Source: Trichoplax adhaerens (lineage: Eukaryota; Placozoa; Uniplacotomia; Trichoplacea; Trichoplacidae). From it: a stretch of 64,000 bases of DNA. Each line of letters opens with the position of its first letter. Positions within the stretch are counted from its first letter, which is position 1. This document shows, piece by piece, positions 11,733 to 25,253 of the stretch. The translations under genes were made by a program, and so were the position numbers. The notes beneath the pieces are model-generated. The model made no database searches and was not told where the DNA came from. It was given only the letters and a program-made list of their open reading frames with translations. Location: contig NW_002060946.1 of assembly GCF_000150275.1 (NCBI RefSeq), forward strand, positions 5,680,597 through 5,744,596, given 5' to 3'.

Positions 11733-11989
11733 GTGCAGTACACCTCACTGTGATGTGGTTTCAGCTATGGCTTGCTACTCTACCTGAGTGAGTCTACCAT
11801 CGTGCTTGGGCAGACTCTCTTGGCCCATGCCTCACTGCTGGTGTTGTATTAAGACTGCCCACAGACCAGGGCTTCATACAATAGATGTCGGTGATACCCA
11901 GTACGGTACGGTTTGGCACGGTCTGGTTTGAGTGCAGTAAAGTAATATAGTGTGCTGGCGACAAGGGCGACATCATTTTTGCTAGGTAA

Positions 11990-12500
11990 AGCGATATACT
12001 ATACTATGGTATACTATACTGTAGTTTATAATACTACAACTAGACTGCTTACTGAGGTATGCCAGGAAAAAATAGAAAAAATGATGTCACCCGTAGCATT
12101 CAATAACGATGCTGACCACTCTACCGTGTACAGTACTCTACATTGTACTGTGCACTGTCAATGTACACTCATATTGTACAGTACAATCCATCGGGGGAAT
12201 ACAGTACTGTATGGGTACAGTATGACTTTGTCAACATTGGGCGGTATCCAGCAACCATCCAGGTCATCCAGTTACTATACTGTACAGTACAATGTACACT
12301 TAAATGTACTGTACTGTACAGTACAATCCATCGGGGTAATACAGTATTGGGTACAGTACAGTATGACTTTGTCAGCATTGGGCGGTATCCAGCAACCATC
12401 CAGTCGTTCAGTACTGTACTGTACAACTGGATAGGGGTAATATAGGTACAGTATGACTTTGTCAACATTGGGCGGTATCCTGCAAGCATCCACGTTATCC
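11990..12500. repeat. GTAC-rich tract with a triplicated block, between MRPL1 and MEST
   Basis: A block starting TACAGTATGACTTTGTC and continuing AACATTGGGCGGTATCC occurs at about 12216, 12357 and 12447, so the spacings are 141 and 90 bases. The first two copies are also preceded by ACAGTACAATCCATCGGGG at 12179 and 12319. Between copies lie runs of GTACTGTACAGTAC. Overlapping open frames on both strands encode repeated peptide strings and are repeat artefacts. The tract ends about 90 bases before the MEST start codon and so covers its likely promoter. Confidence 0.9.
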
Positions 12501-12587
12501 AGGTGGTCAGCTCAAAATCTTCAATTAACGACCTAGAGGCAAAACATTCTTTCCTGGAGGGTACAAGCAGCTAGGAAAAGAATTGAA

Positions 12588-13577
12588 ATGGCTTTCTATC
12601 TAAGTCGACGTACCACAATAATTGCCGTGCTGATAGCAGGCCTATACTACATTTATTTCCCATCTTGTAGTCCTTCGGAAAACCTGAAAGATTGGCAACG
12701 TGGTGGGCAGTATATCAAATACGGCAAGTATGATATATTCTATCATGATAGCCTTGCTGAAAATGTCAACCAAGGAAATGAAGCCACTCTCTTGGTGCAT
12801 GGATTTCCCACTAGTAGCTACGACTGGCATAAAGTATCGGAAGGCATTCGTATGAATGTCGGTAGAATTGTAACGATAGATATGCTTGGATTTGGATTTA
12901 GCGATAAACCACTGGATATCAATTACACCGTTGGATTGCAAGCTGATCTATACGAAGATGTTCTAATGCAGCTTAACATTACTCAGGTGCATATCCTTGC
13001 ACATGATTTTGGTGATACAGTATCATTGGAAATGCTACGTCGATTCAATGAACGACAACTTGAGTCTGGTAAGAATAGGCTAACAATCAAAAGTTTAGCT
13101 CTCCTTAATGGTGGTTTATTCCCTAAAGTTTATAAACCGCGTTTAATACAGCATATGCTGGTTCATCCTTCTCTAAAAGATATCTTACCTCGTATCATGA
13201 ATTATTATCAATTCCGATATTCATTTTCTGCTATCTTTGGAAAAAAATATGATTTTACTAGCCAAGAATCCATGGATATTTGGCAGCAAATTACCTATAA
13301 AAAGGGCGTCTTAATTCTAGGTAATATCTTAGGCTATTTACATGAAAGACAAATCAATGGTGAAAATTGGCTTGATGGTATGACAAAAAATGATATACCA
13401 GTTATCTTCATTTACGGGCCAGAAGATCCAATTAATCCACCTATTGTAGTGCAGGAATTTAAGAAAAGAGTCCCTCGAGTCGAATGTGTTGTCCTTGAAG
13501 ACATTGGTCATTATCCACAACTGGAAGATCCTTACAACGTCTTGCAAAATTATCTACGATTTAGAAAGTCATTCTAA
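12588..13577 (+). CDS. MEST: MEST-type alpha/beta hydrolase, single exon
   Basis: A 329-residue protein with a hydrophobic N-terminal anchor (residues 9-25) and then a complete alpha/beta-hydrolase fold. Visible motifs are the oxyanion HGFPTSSYDW (71-80), IDMLGFGFSDKP (97-108), the nucleophile elbow AHDFGD with Asp140, IKSLALLNGG, IYGPEDPINP (275-284), which may hold the acid, and the catalytic His308 in GHYPQLEDP. HGFPTSSYDW, GFGFSDKP and HYPQLEDP are hallmarks of MEST (PEG1), and the length equals that of vertebrate MEST (about 335). The family lies in the endoplasmic reticulum membrane; its substrate is not settled. An Asp nucleophile resembles haloalkane dehalogenases and epoxide hydrolases rather than Ser lipases. 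Vertebrate MEST has many exons, but here the whole frame is uninterrupted. MEST is imprinted in mammals; nothing here bears on that. Confidence 0.93.
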   Translation: MAFYLSRRTTIIAVLIAGLYYIYFPSCSPSENLKDWQRGGQYIKYGKYDIFYHDSLAENVNQGNEATLLVHGFPTSSYDWHKVSEGIRMNVGRIVTIDMLGFGFSDKPLDINYTVGLQADLYEDVLMQLNITQVHILAHDFGDTVSLEMLRRFNERQLESGKNRLTIKSLALLNGGLFPKVYKPRLIQHMLVHPSLKDILPRIMNYYQFRYSFSAIFGKKYDFTSQESMDIWQQITYKKGVLILGNILGYLHERQINGENWLDGMTKNDIPVIFIYGPEDPINPPIVVQEFKKRVPRVECVVLEDIGHYPQLEDPYNVLQNYLRFRKSF

Positions 13578-16500
13578 GTATACGTATTTAATAAGCTTAA
13601 TTAACCACCCGAAAGGATGTCGAGCGCGTCGCTTTGTAATATTCCGCAGTAAGATGACTATTTTTACAGTAGTGTGCCGCCTATGACAACATCGATTCCT
13701 TCCTTACAATCAAACGGATTTTTAAGCGAAATAGTTTACATTAAGATCAATTAAGGTTTTCTTAATTGATTTTATAAATTCGTATATATGAGTATTAGAC
13801 GTACGGTATGTTAGATGTGCAAGTGTACGAGTAAAGATAGATTTAAATATTTTATAAAACCTTTTGAATTAAATCTTAAGACTAAACTTCGAAATATAGC
13901 CACGCTTTATAGTACTGCTACAAATCAACGTATCCAGCACTGATTCAGTAATAACCGGATTTCTTGATAGCTAGTCTTCAAGTAGTACTATAAAGTTTCA
14001 ATATTAGATGTGCAGTAAAACCGTGCAACGATTTTCTATGCTCAATTTAAAATTTAATTTAATATATGATCTAGTTTAAAAATTTTATCCTCAAAGATGC
14101 ACCCAAATGTTGCTTCTATTTTCTATGGATATGCTGGACTACGGTGCATGGTAGCAAAATATTCAAACTTAGGCTAGTTTTGTCTAAGAATTATTAACTT
14201 TTGTAGATAATTTTGTTGTTTTCAATCGCTTTAGGACAAGTTCCTGCACACTTTATTTATGTATGGTTTCGGAGAGATTCCTAAGATTTTTGTTAAGAAT
14301 TTGCGATCGGAATAGCTTGGTTAACTGTATTCACTCATCAATTCTAAAACACGCAATACGATTTTAATAAGCTGTAAAAATAAAATTAATTTTATCATCT
14401 CGCAGTATTTAAATTACACATGGTTACTGTAGTTTCACTGCCAGCTAGTATGTAATTTTGATTTCAAAAAATAATGGATATCATTGGTAAGTGAATTTGA
14501 ATACTCTGATACAATCATAATCCATGTCCGGCACATAATACGAAAAGACTTACATTATTGCATGCAATCACGGAATTCGGTATAGCATAACAATGTTACG
14601 CTTACAACTGTCTAGATAAGTTCAGTAGCCGATCGTCTTCATAATACAGTACTTGCAATGTCCACGTAATTGTGAATAACACTAATCATGAACCTTGTAT
14701 AATGTCCATAGCTTAATAAGGTTGTTGCTAGTTTTTCGATTGAAGGCTAGAAATTATATTGCTACGGCATCGACTTTGAACTTTCACTGCATTTGATTTC
14801 GATAATGCAGCTGGGCAACAGATTAGATTTTTCACCCCAATTTCTCGACATCTTTGCATAGCATTTCGGACGGTAGTGCTTTCGTAAAAAATTTCAAACC
14901 ATTCAGTCAATACGTAGAATTCGGACAATACTGAACACAAATCGAATTTCTCGATATGTTGCCGTAACGAATCAAATCAATTAAAATTTATATTTAATCT
15001 ACGCTAATGCAGAAAAAATAACTGTATATTGACTACAGTATACTATTAGACAGTAGTACGAGTATTACTAAGTGAGATTTAGCTATAATGTTAATTCGCG
15101 TAGTAGAAGTAGCGTTAATTATAATTATAATGCTTACGTCTTAATAGATTCTAATAGGTTCTTTCGATGTGCATCAACACCATTACCTCGCCTAACCGCT
15201 TATGGACTATACGCGTAGTATACCCGCTCTGAAGAAATTTTTATTTTTAAACAACTTGGTTTTGATAGAAACCAATAGACATCAGAGCATTAAATGCAGC
15301 TATTATTTAAAGTGTTGGCCGGCTAATAAGCATCTTTCTTCGTTATATCTTCCATAGTAATTTAACTTTCAAGCGCACATTAGTTTAACAAAAGTACTAC
15401 CGTACTTAATTTACTAATTATATTTATATCTAAGAAGCATACTGTTAAGCTTTTCAACGTCTAAAATCTATCAATCTCTTGTGCTGATCTAACTTTACAT
15501 GGAAAAATAGTACAACTGCTGCCAAGGTAAAGCACATAAGTGCATCAATAGCAAAGATACAGTACGACTTTAATTATTAATCGAGCTCACTTCTATGGGC
15601 ATATTTTTAAGGAAACTTGCCATTTGAATTCCAGAGGTAAGGACCTCCTTTTACGATAGGATAGGGTATCAAATTTAATATCAGAATGCGAGAAGAAATA
15701 TAAAATCAGTGTTCAATTTTTTGACTGGCATTTATGTCCTCCCATGTTTATAGCTAAGTGAATTGTAACGTAGGGTATTTCTATTCACGTCATAACGTTA
15801 ACATGTTCTTTGCTAAGCGAACTAAAATTATGAATTAGCTAGGGTGGGATTAGTTTATCTTATAACTACCAAGGACTATCTAGCTGTAATCATTTATCTG
15901 TCTGAATTATTACAGCAAAGGTCATCATTTATAGACAATTAGTTACAAAATGATTCTTTTATTACCACACAACCACAATTTGCCAATTAAATCACAAGGT
16001 CAGTTTTAAATCTCCTATTACGCGATTTATTCATAATTCGTACTTCTAATTATAGCGTCAAAATATGAATCTCTTAAAACAATACTCACTTACTTAGCGC
16101 AATCTCTTTATATCGTAAAACCTTATATAAATATCTCAATAAAATTGCTACAATATGTACCGTAATTTTCTTTCTACAAATAGACACTTACGCAACCTTA
16201 CAATCAAACGTTAAATTTATCTATTCTTGCACTGTACAATCTTATAAGAGTAAGCTTAAGCTAATTTGGGGATGTACCACATTTTATGAGTAGATAGCTT
16301 AAAATACTGCTATCATGTTTGGTATATGTTACAATTATTATGCTGGAACAAGACAATTCAAACAATAAAAAATGTTCTACTGTAGTCTTAATTTTACATA
16401 TAACATAGAGCCAAAAGGATACTCAATTCATTGTGCTATCTTTAATAGGAGCACAAGACACGCTCCTAGAAGTACTTAGTCTAATACTTTCCCTTGATAA

Positions 16501-19500
16501 ATGTTCAGGAAACTCAGCTGTACAAATTTTTACTTAACGTTGTCTTGTTCTACGTTAGATTATGACATATGTATTTACTTTAGTTGATAATCCAATTTTC
16601 GGCACTAATAATATTATTGATCTTAACAACAATAATAATATGCCTTGGAAAATTTAAGAGGAAATTCTATTATAGTATCCTGTCTTATCATTGTCTCTTA
16701 ATTATTGACGGAAATAATTACGAGAATATCTGCAGGAAATTGTAAAATAAGACTTTATCTTTATCTTGCAATGTAATTAGAAAATATACCGGTTTCATAA
16801 ATCAAACTGCAGGGACTTAAAAGTGAAAGTTTGAGTAATTTAAAGATAGTGATCCTATCATACCTGACAATTGGGCATCTTATGATTCCTAGTAGGAGTA
16901 GGATGAGGCAACGAAGTAATCGATTAGATATTGCCCATAGTGATTCATAGCTTTTATTTACAGTAATTGAAATTACTTCCTCTTTCCAAATAAATTAATG
17001 TAGTATAATATTATATAATAGCCTATCCTGTTTCCATATCTATCCGTGAATGGAAATAAATTAGATTCAGTTATAATTTTACCAAATTATTTATTTACGA
17101 AATTATTAAGTCCAAAGAGTTTTGTTATATATTATTTAGTAATATGCGACTACTGTAATGCTTAACTCCCATATTTACGAATTTTGGATGAAAAATATTA
17201 TCTAGATTACTGTTTCATTAATAAGATTAGGAGAAATAAATAATACAGCCGTCTTGCAAGATCTGTTCGTGATTACATTTCTCATTCTTATGAAGCCAAA
17301 CAGTGCGTCCTTTGTTAGTATATCCATGTTGTCTTATAGAAACAACATTTCATAACTACTATTGTCATCATCAAAACAATTGCATTTGTAATAATATAGT
17401 GCTCGGGTACATTACAAAGACAATAATTTACTTATGAATGCAATAGAGACTATTATCCTTTAAGTACAGTATACGAGCGTAGCTAACGAAATGTGCTTAT
17501 AAACCTATCATTGATATCAGTCAATCGACATACCGGTAGGTAAATTATAGTTTGATAGTGATTACTAATATTACTATTATACACATTTCGAACTGGAATG
17601 CACTTGTTATACTCTCGCTAGCCTTACGTCCTTGAAAGGCTAAAAAGTGTCGATTTAAAGTGACAAATTTTGATACATTAAAGTATTGGTAAAAGGATTA
17701 CTGGTGATGCTAATTAAAATTTAAAACCAAAGCAGCATTTCTAGCGTAATGTGCTAATTTTTTATGCTAAACTTGTTTTCGTAAAATTGTCCATAAAGGA
17801 GTTTTGTGCATGCATGTACTATATATTTGTGATACATGCGTGTATATGTACAATATACTCAAATGTATATATATATGTTATATACATGTCCTCAAGCGTT
17901 TCTAATGACGCATTAGCGGTTGGATAACAACACGATGACAAAAAGAATATTTACGGCTGTAGTAGTGCTATAAATAAGGTTTAATTACTATATAGGCTCT
18001 AAACAAATAACTCAATAGAGCATCGTGACCCATAATCGTACGTAGCTGTTTATATTGAATTACGGATAACTCTTACTATGATAAATTTGTCACGTAGATA
18101 TTATCCACTATAAAAATTATCATATAATAGTTGTTTGTTTTTAAATTATGAATGTGTCACCGAAGATTGGAATCTGAATGACGTCGTTGTCCATTTTCTT
18201 CAGTATTATTGAGTTGTAATGATAGGAGGAGTTCTAAATCTAAATTGTCTATGATATACCATATAATAAACATTGTGCTTCGTTTGCGTCTAGATCAGGT
18301 ACACCTTAACCTCTAATAATATCCGAAAGAAAAACACGAATAAGGGCCTTAAATATTCAGTTTCTAGGCCACTAACAACATAAATTACCCTATTATGTCA
18401 TTAAGATTAGCTATATCATAAATTTACTTACAAAATTGTTGAGTTTTACCATTGTAAAATAGCCATAATTTATAATTTATCTCTTATTATTCAGGTAGAG
18501 ATTAACTACGGCACGAATTTCTGAGATGATTAGGATTGATAATGTTATGATAAGTTACTCATTATAAATTGCTAAGCATTTGGCTTGCATTAAGACTTCA
18601 TTTATAAAAAATATATAACAACATTGACTTAGCTTAATGAGGATAATTTAATTATTAATATAACGCTTTTAAGCTTGTCTTAAAAATATATTTATGTATT
18701 TTCTTGGAATTCATATTTTTTATATATTTCTAGTATAAAGAACACTTTTATGAAAGTTGTGTTCTCAATATGTTAATTATTGTAGCCATATTTGTATTAC
18801 AAACATTAAGTTACTAGTGAGTTGTGAAAAAGCCGAAATAAGCACTAAACTCTTTCGCGGGCTAATAAGACGTAAATCTTAAATAGCCACGTAAGACGAT
18901 TCGGTGATTGCATCTCACTAAAAATGGACATAAAATTAATCAATATCGAATATATTATACTTTAAATTAGTACATCAATACTACAATTCTTAATACTGAA
19001 TGAGGGTAGAATTTTTAAATTACGAAAACATTTCATCATGATCACTTCTCTTGGTGATCCATCGATCGAAGGTTTCATTTATAGCTACAAATACGTATGT
19101 ATGAATAGGCCAGACAAATTCATTGTCATGCATCATGCTTCTATAGATTAACTGTTCTACTATACTTCATAAAGTATTAGCAATAAAGGAACTGTTCTAA
19201 TCATAGTAAAATAGATCAATTGTTACTGTAATGCTATAATGGCTGCTTTAATAACATAATTTGAATGTAATCTTAACTATATTAACAATAATTTTTATAT
19301 AGGCGATTTAATTGATCTTGATCCTTCTATTTGATCGTTTATAGATATTATTAGAGCTAATTACAGATCACTTCAAGCAATGTTATAGTAATAAACAACG
19401 ACATACAATTCTAGAATTGCGAGGGTTTATGGGTCGATTGATTTTATTGCACTATGCTAGAATTACTGAAGAAATATCGAAATAATTCGAGTAAAAATAT

Positions 19501-21388
19501 ACAACGTTATTGCAAACAATTCTATTTCGAAATAACAGTTTCTATAGGATATAATTTGATAGACGCACATCGATTTAATGATATTATATTGCTTATTAAA
19601 TAACGTATTAGCATAATATTGACAAATAATTGTCAGATCAGTTTAATTACTACGTAAGAATGATGAATTATCTCATCCTCTAAACCATATTAGATATTAA
19701 ATAAACCTTCGTAATGTCATGATAATACTATCATACCTTGTTAAGATTACTGCCCTCTATTCGGAGCATATTGCGTGAGTCAACAATTCTTACATGATAT
19801 TTTTTTAATTATATTAAAGTTAATTGTATTAATGATAATATCTATAACTGATATAGTAATAATATAAATTATAATATTTTCTAAAGTAACGTAATAATAT
19901 AGACTAGATTAACTCTACTTTACTTTAGCAAGAAAGAATTCGAAATAATCCTTATGAATATAAAATTCATACGGAATAAGTGTTGTTTCGCCTTATTCTC
20001 ATGTTGTTATATCTATCAGCTGCAGTAGCGATGACTAAGATCGAAGTTCACAATTTATACGAGTATTACCGCAATGGTATTTTTGCAGTATAGTAATAAT
20101 ATCTTATCGATTTTGTCAATTTTATATATAAATCATATGAAGTCAATACGTTCGGTTGATTTAAGTATTGAAGTGGCGAAAGATGTATGCGGCTCAGATG
20201 CAAGATGAATAATCATTTTGTAGACTACAATGGTTTTCGGTCCTTGTTATTTAGGAAATATTAGAAAAAGAGATTTCCTATTAGATCATCACTTTTTGCG
20301 AAGTAGTCATTATCATAACAGGAATGGGATGATGTTAATATGCCAAAAAGTCGATCTAGATTTCTGTATCTAGGCGATGATGATACCTAACATATTTTCG
20401 TAAATAATATAACATAACAAAAATTTGCTAATATTGCCATGATGAAACTGTGCTTTAAATGAGATACTAGCTTTTATTGTGCCACAGAAATAGGGTGCAG
20501 AGTCATTCATGGCTTATCGTCAATTTTACAATAAATTGCAGACATGTGTTGTCGTTATGGATGTTTTTAAAATAAATGGATCCAAGAATGTGATTTTCAA
20601 GTAGAATTATACTATTTCTGTGTATGCCAGTACTTTTTTTAATAGATCCGAAGTAGTTATCGTCATAGAAATACCACAACTTTCTCTACTTGTGAGTTAA
20701 ATCATACCTACTATAACGATTACATTTATTCCTTTACAGCCAAAGCGCCAACTGTTGTACAATTTTTGGTGGAGTTGATAAGCATTACCATAGAAGGAAG
20801 GACGATGATAGCTAGAACGATGAACGGATACAGAAGCAGTAGACAGCTAAATAGTGCTTTAAGTAATTATGAATATTCACATTTAAAGGATGTATAACAT
20901 GGGATAAGCTTAATTAAAGAATTTTTGTTAATTGTTAGAAATATTATTAAAGCAGAGGAATAAATTCTATACAGATAGCAGAGGGTTTATTCTATATGAG
21001 ATATATTTTTAAACGAATTAATAAGACAACAACATACCAAGCAGATTATTGAATTAAGCATACGGATTACTTGTATTCGCAGGACATGACGCCCCTAGCG
21101 ACGAATTAATCAACAATGGATTACAGCTGAAACTAACCGAAGATCGAATGTAAGACATAGTAAGAATCTATGGACGATTGAAGAGTTGTACTAAATAGCC
21201 ATTAAGATAACTAAGTTCTTCGCCTTATTATTTGTCATGGTACAATTAGGCTTGAAGATATTAATAACGACCATGTTATTGATGAACTATATTAGGGAAT
21301 ATTGTAATATAAGAGATCAAATTGATTTATAAATAGATATGTTTCACTAATATTACTTAAGACAAAGGTAAGGGTCTGATTGCCGTTT
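13578..21388. other. Long gene-poor region
   Basis: About 7.8 kb of AT-rich sequence. A 70-codon open frame on the - strand (14728-14940) contains a stretch with several Cys and Arg (NAMQRCREIGVKNLICCPA) that reads more like protein than most, but no family, splice partner or polyadenylation signal was found. TA/TG-rich low complexity occurs at 17810-17890. I see no RNA genes and no long repeats. Confidence 0.4.
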
Positions 21389-22465
21389 TCATGCTTTAGT
21401 TTGTTGTGCGGCACTTAATCGATTCCAGTTTGATTTATAGCTAGTATCATTATTACATGATGTTATCGAGGTACCACCACTGTAAGCGTGATAAGGCTTA
21501 CAAGTAATCATAGCAACAAATGCTCTCCTTATACCAGGATTGAAGAAGCCATAGATGATTGGATTGATTGCACAATAACTTAGTGCTACTGGAAGTAAGA
21601 TATCGCGATGGACAGCTTGTAATTTAGCAAAAATTTCATAATGAAAGAGGAGCTGTTGTCTCTGAGCAGCATGTCGACCATAAATGAAAATGATGACCGT
21701 AAAAATAATATATGGTGTCCACATTATAAAGAAAGTGCCGACCATAATCAGTAACGGTTTAGCGGCATGGACACGTCTGCGTATCTCATGATGCACCTCT
21801 GCATTTCCGGGTAAATTCTTCTCTCTAATATCTCGCATATGCTTTAAAGCAATTCGACAGATGGAACCATAAGCAAACAGCATAATAGCTAACGGTAGAC
21901 CAAATGCAAGGGCATAAAAGCAAGTAAAATAGATAAATTCTTGCTCTGCATCTCCTACCTTAGGGCATTTACGATCAATAGGATCATATTTTCTTAGGAC
22001 AAAAACAGGAAAAAAGGATAGGAGAAAGGCTCCAACCCACACAAATATGAGAGAAAGAAAAATTTTAAATTTGGTAATAATCTGACTAGAGTGAAAGGGA
22101 TAGGCAATGACGATATATTTTTCCAAACTAAGCAGACTCAGATGAAATGATAAATTAGCTAAGCTAAAATTTCGAAATGGTCCAAATAAATGACAAAAGA
22201 TCGAGTTGATACGAAAAGATAATACTTCCAATGGATGTAATAAGCAGTAAAATATCGCAAAGATAATAGTACCTATCGCCATACTACTGATGATAATATT
22301 CATTACTTTACGTAGTTGGCGACGTGATAAAATGAGATAAATTAGCAAACCATTGTTTAATAATGAAAAAAATCCAATAAATTCATAAATTATAATCGAT
22401 GCCAATTTAGCCATTAACAGATCATGAGTAGAATGAGGTTTTGGCACAGTTTGATTGACGGACAT
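21389..22465 (-). CDS. Class A (rhodopsin-like) G protein-coupled receptor, single exon, 358 residues
   Basis: Seven hydrophobic segments are visible at about residues 21-46, 54-79, 91-120, 133-158, 176-203, 236-262 and 285-309, with a short N terminus carrying one NQT glycosylation site. Cys91 (top of TM3) and Cys167 (second extracellular loop) can form the usual disulphide. TM3 ends in EKY (115-117) in place of DRY. TM6 has MWTP (248-251) for CWxP. TM7 has NPIIY (301-305). The Asp of TM2 is absent, with Thr66 at that place. A CHLFGPFRNF motif starts TM3. The tail is short with Ser/Thr/Asn. Lys at the retinal position of TM7 is missing, so it is not an opsin. The ligand is unknown. It resembles the receptors at 38065 and 57503 and is probably part of the same lineage-specific family. 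Confidence 0.9.
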   Translation of the reverse strand: MSVNQTVPKPHSTHDLLMAKLASIIIYEFIGFFSLLNNGLLIYLILSRRQLRKVMNIIISSMAIGTIIFAIFYCLLHPLEVLSFRINSIFCHLFGPFRNFSLANLSFHLSLLSLEKYIVIAYPFHSSQIITKFKIFLSLIFVWVGAFLLSFFPVFVLRKYDPIDRKCPKVGDAEQEFIYFTCFYALAFGLPLAIMLFAYGSICRIALKHMRDIREKNLPGNAEVHHEIRRRVHAAKPLLIMVGTFFIMWTPYIIFTVIIFIYGRHAAQRQQLLFHYEIFAKLQAVHRDILLPVALSYCAINPIIYGFFNPGIRRAFVAMITCKPYHAYSGGTSITSCNNDTSYKSNWNRLSAAQQTKA

Positions 22466-25253
22466 AGTTCTGGATTTTTTCGTTTTTTCGAATATAACTT
22501 TGACGTATAGATGAAATATCTGCAGGCTATTACTGGAAAGCTCTGGCTGTAGCAGTTGTATTTAAATAATCAACAGCCTGTGAATAAACAAATACATCGA
22601 GGTCAGATATTAATCGTTTACCGATGTGATTAGCGTCATTTTGTAATAATAGTCAGATTATGGTATGGATTGTAGTTACTTCCGTGTCTAAAGTGTGCAT
22701 TTCCAATCGATCAGCTATTATAGTTTTGTATAGAAATAGTCTGTCCAATCAATTTAACCGCTAAGAGATTATCATTGGACTGTAATTAATATTTTTTTTT
22801 TTGCTTAACCTAGGTAGAATTATTATTTGGTATTACAGTTATTATAGATAATTATTGATCTTAGAATGAAAATTTGATTAAAATCGCTGACGGGTGTATA
22901 CTATTCAATAAGTGCTAATTTTTAACCACTTTTTATGTACTGTATCGTGTGAATTATTTTATTAGACGATATTGATGTGAGCGCGTTAAAACTAATCACT
23001 TTCGATTGGATCAATTTTTTTCTTTCCTATGTACGGTTTACGTCTTGATTAGTATTGAACTTAAAACTACCTATCATTTATTCAATGTTCGTGTTGGTTA
23101 TGAAAAAAAGGAATTGGTCACCGCACTCGGTGTTATCCTTTCACGATTGTACAAATTTAGACACTAAGAGCTATTAAAAAAAAAATTAATCTTACCTAGA
23201 TTTAAATAGACGTTCGATTGGGATAGGCTGAAAGTAGCTATGAAAGATTATGAATTGATTATAAGATCAAAAGAGACAGATCCAATAGATCGCTAAGTAG
23301 AATTACTTTCGGTATACTATAGGAGGGACAATCTTGACAGAATTACAAAATGGAAGAGAACTTACGAAAAAAAGGCTTGTCCAGATGACGGAATAATTTT
23401 GATGTTGTTTCTTGTAGAACGAGTTGAAATGTGCTAAATGGATTAGTCTCCACCAACAAATGGCTTTTATATCAATAGCGGATCAAATATAAATGGTTGA
23501 TGCGAAATAGGTAAATAAAGATGTAATGAAAAAATCAATAAATAAGAAAATGATCAAATGATGTGTAACAATAATTAATCAATAGCATCTGCTAGTAAAA
23601 GGGCTAATTTGCTTGGCTTCCTATAGAGCAAATTTTATCTGTTAAACTATACAATAGTGAAGAGAAAGAATTTTCCTATTTTTTTTCCTAATTGTTATTA
23701 GTCAATCTATTGACAATCACAGAATCAATACAGCTTTTGTTGATGATATCAATGAGAATATGTAAATAGTACGGAGTCTCGTTGACTACTGTAGCATTAA
23801 ATTGACATTTTTACCGTGTTTTAAATTAAATATTGTTGAGGAATTTGTTATAATTAATAGTATTAAACGTGATAATTATTAATTAGAAAAACGATTCTTA
23901 ATGATAGTATAACTTGTAAAATAAGGTGATGAAAATAAAAATTCACTCTTAGAAATCAATCCTCCATACTTTCCCGATAAATATGATAATATGGAACTTA
24001 TTCGTCATCATGGCGTAGTTTAATCTATCGAAATTGAACTGCAAGTAGAGTATTTATTTACTCAATCATCATCAGCAATTGAGAGAATTAATAGGTGCAG
24101 TATTCTTGAATTAGTTATTTGAAAGCTATTTGGTAATATTCTCACGTCATGAAAGTAAGAGGATATAAATCAATTTTTAAAATAATAATTTATATATTCG
24201 ATGAACTGGGTTGGTCATCAATATTGTTATACCGATGATGAGATAATATTGGCTTACTGCCTTTAAACTTGATTGATAATGATTGTTGGTTGAATAATTC
24301 TCATCAGTATTAATTATACTCCCATCCGGTGTAATTTAGATTGTTACATTATTTAAATATTGATTATCTAGTCAAATTTGAGATACTATAGAACGGTTAT
24401 TATCTAGTTAAAGTAGCCACATTATAGCGATATTGTTCTTGCTTTAATGCCAGGAAGAATAAGTATTCTGATCTTCATTTCCTCTTGATCGACCCCCTTT
24501 AACCTCTTTAGAATAGCTCAATTCATCCTTTCTCAAAGGCAACTGATGTGAACTTTATTGCATTGATAAATTATTCACCCTATTTTTCAAAAATTGTATG
24601 CAGATGGAATAGAGATGGCTACTTATCAACTGATTATAATTGTCACTCTTTTATGGCCTTACTCGAAATAGAATGGCTACATTTACCAAGAGATAGGTAG
24701 AGTGATGTTGCATTTTATAGGCTTAAGATGTCAATATTATTATGATAAAATAGATTAATCTTCATTCTATTTCTACATCGGCATAAGTGAATTTTATTGC
24801 TTTGTAAAATAGACTAGAACTATCTTTCTATCTGGCAATAAACTTTTGAATTTTTAAATTTTGACTGACTACAGTATGACAGCAAGATGCTCCCTTTTCT
24901 AATCCTAGCTCACTACAACAAACAAACTAATCGACCCATTTCATGGTGAATGATCCAATGGAGTTTACAAATTGATGTTGATCGTATCAACTTGATAATT
25001 TATTCTATCCTTCGATTGGTAATTTTCCCTTCATGGATAGGACGAGAAAGCAAGTTGGAAAAGTTGGAAAATATGATTGCCAAATTGGCTACAAAGATGG
25101 CATAGCAGAAAATTGTTGGTGTGATCGATCGTGTGTGGATGACGTGGTGTTTTTTAGTTCGATCCAATAGGTAAGGTCAATCACTGGCTAGCATCACCCA
25201 ACCGATGTCAAGCACAGTTGACACAATTGCAATTTTCCCTTATCTCCTCTATC

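Noticed and set aside
11952-12493. Open frames of up to 160 codons on both strands upstream of MEST
   Set aside because: They contain the triplicated block as repeated peptides and follow the DNA repeat; there is no domain and several frames overlap.
21389-22465. Opsin (placopsin-type) identity for the receptors
   Set aside because: The Schiff-base position in TM7 is not Lys in any of the three proteins (Leu or Phe there), and no other opsin hallmark was seen.
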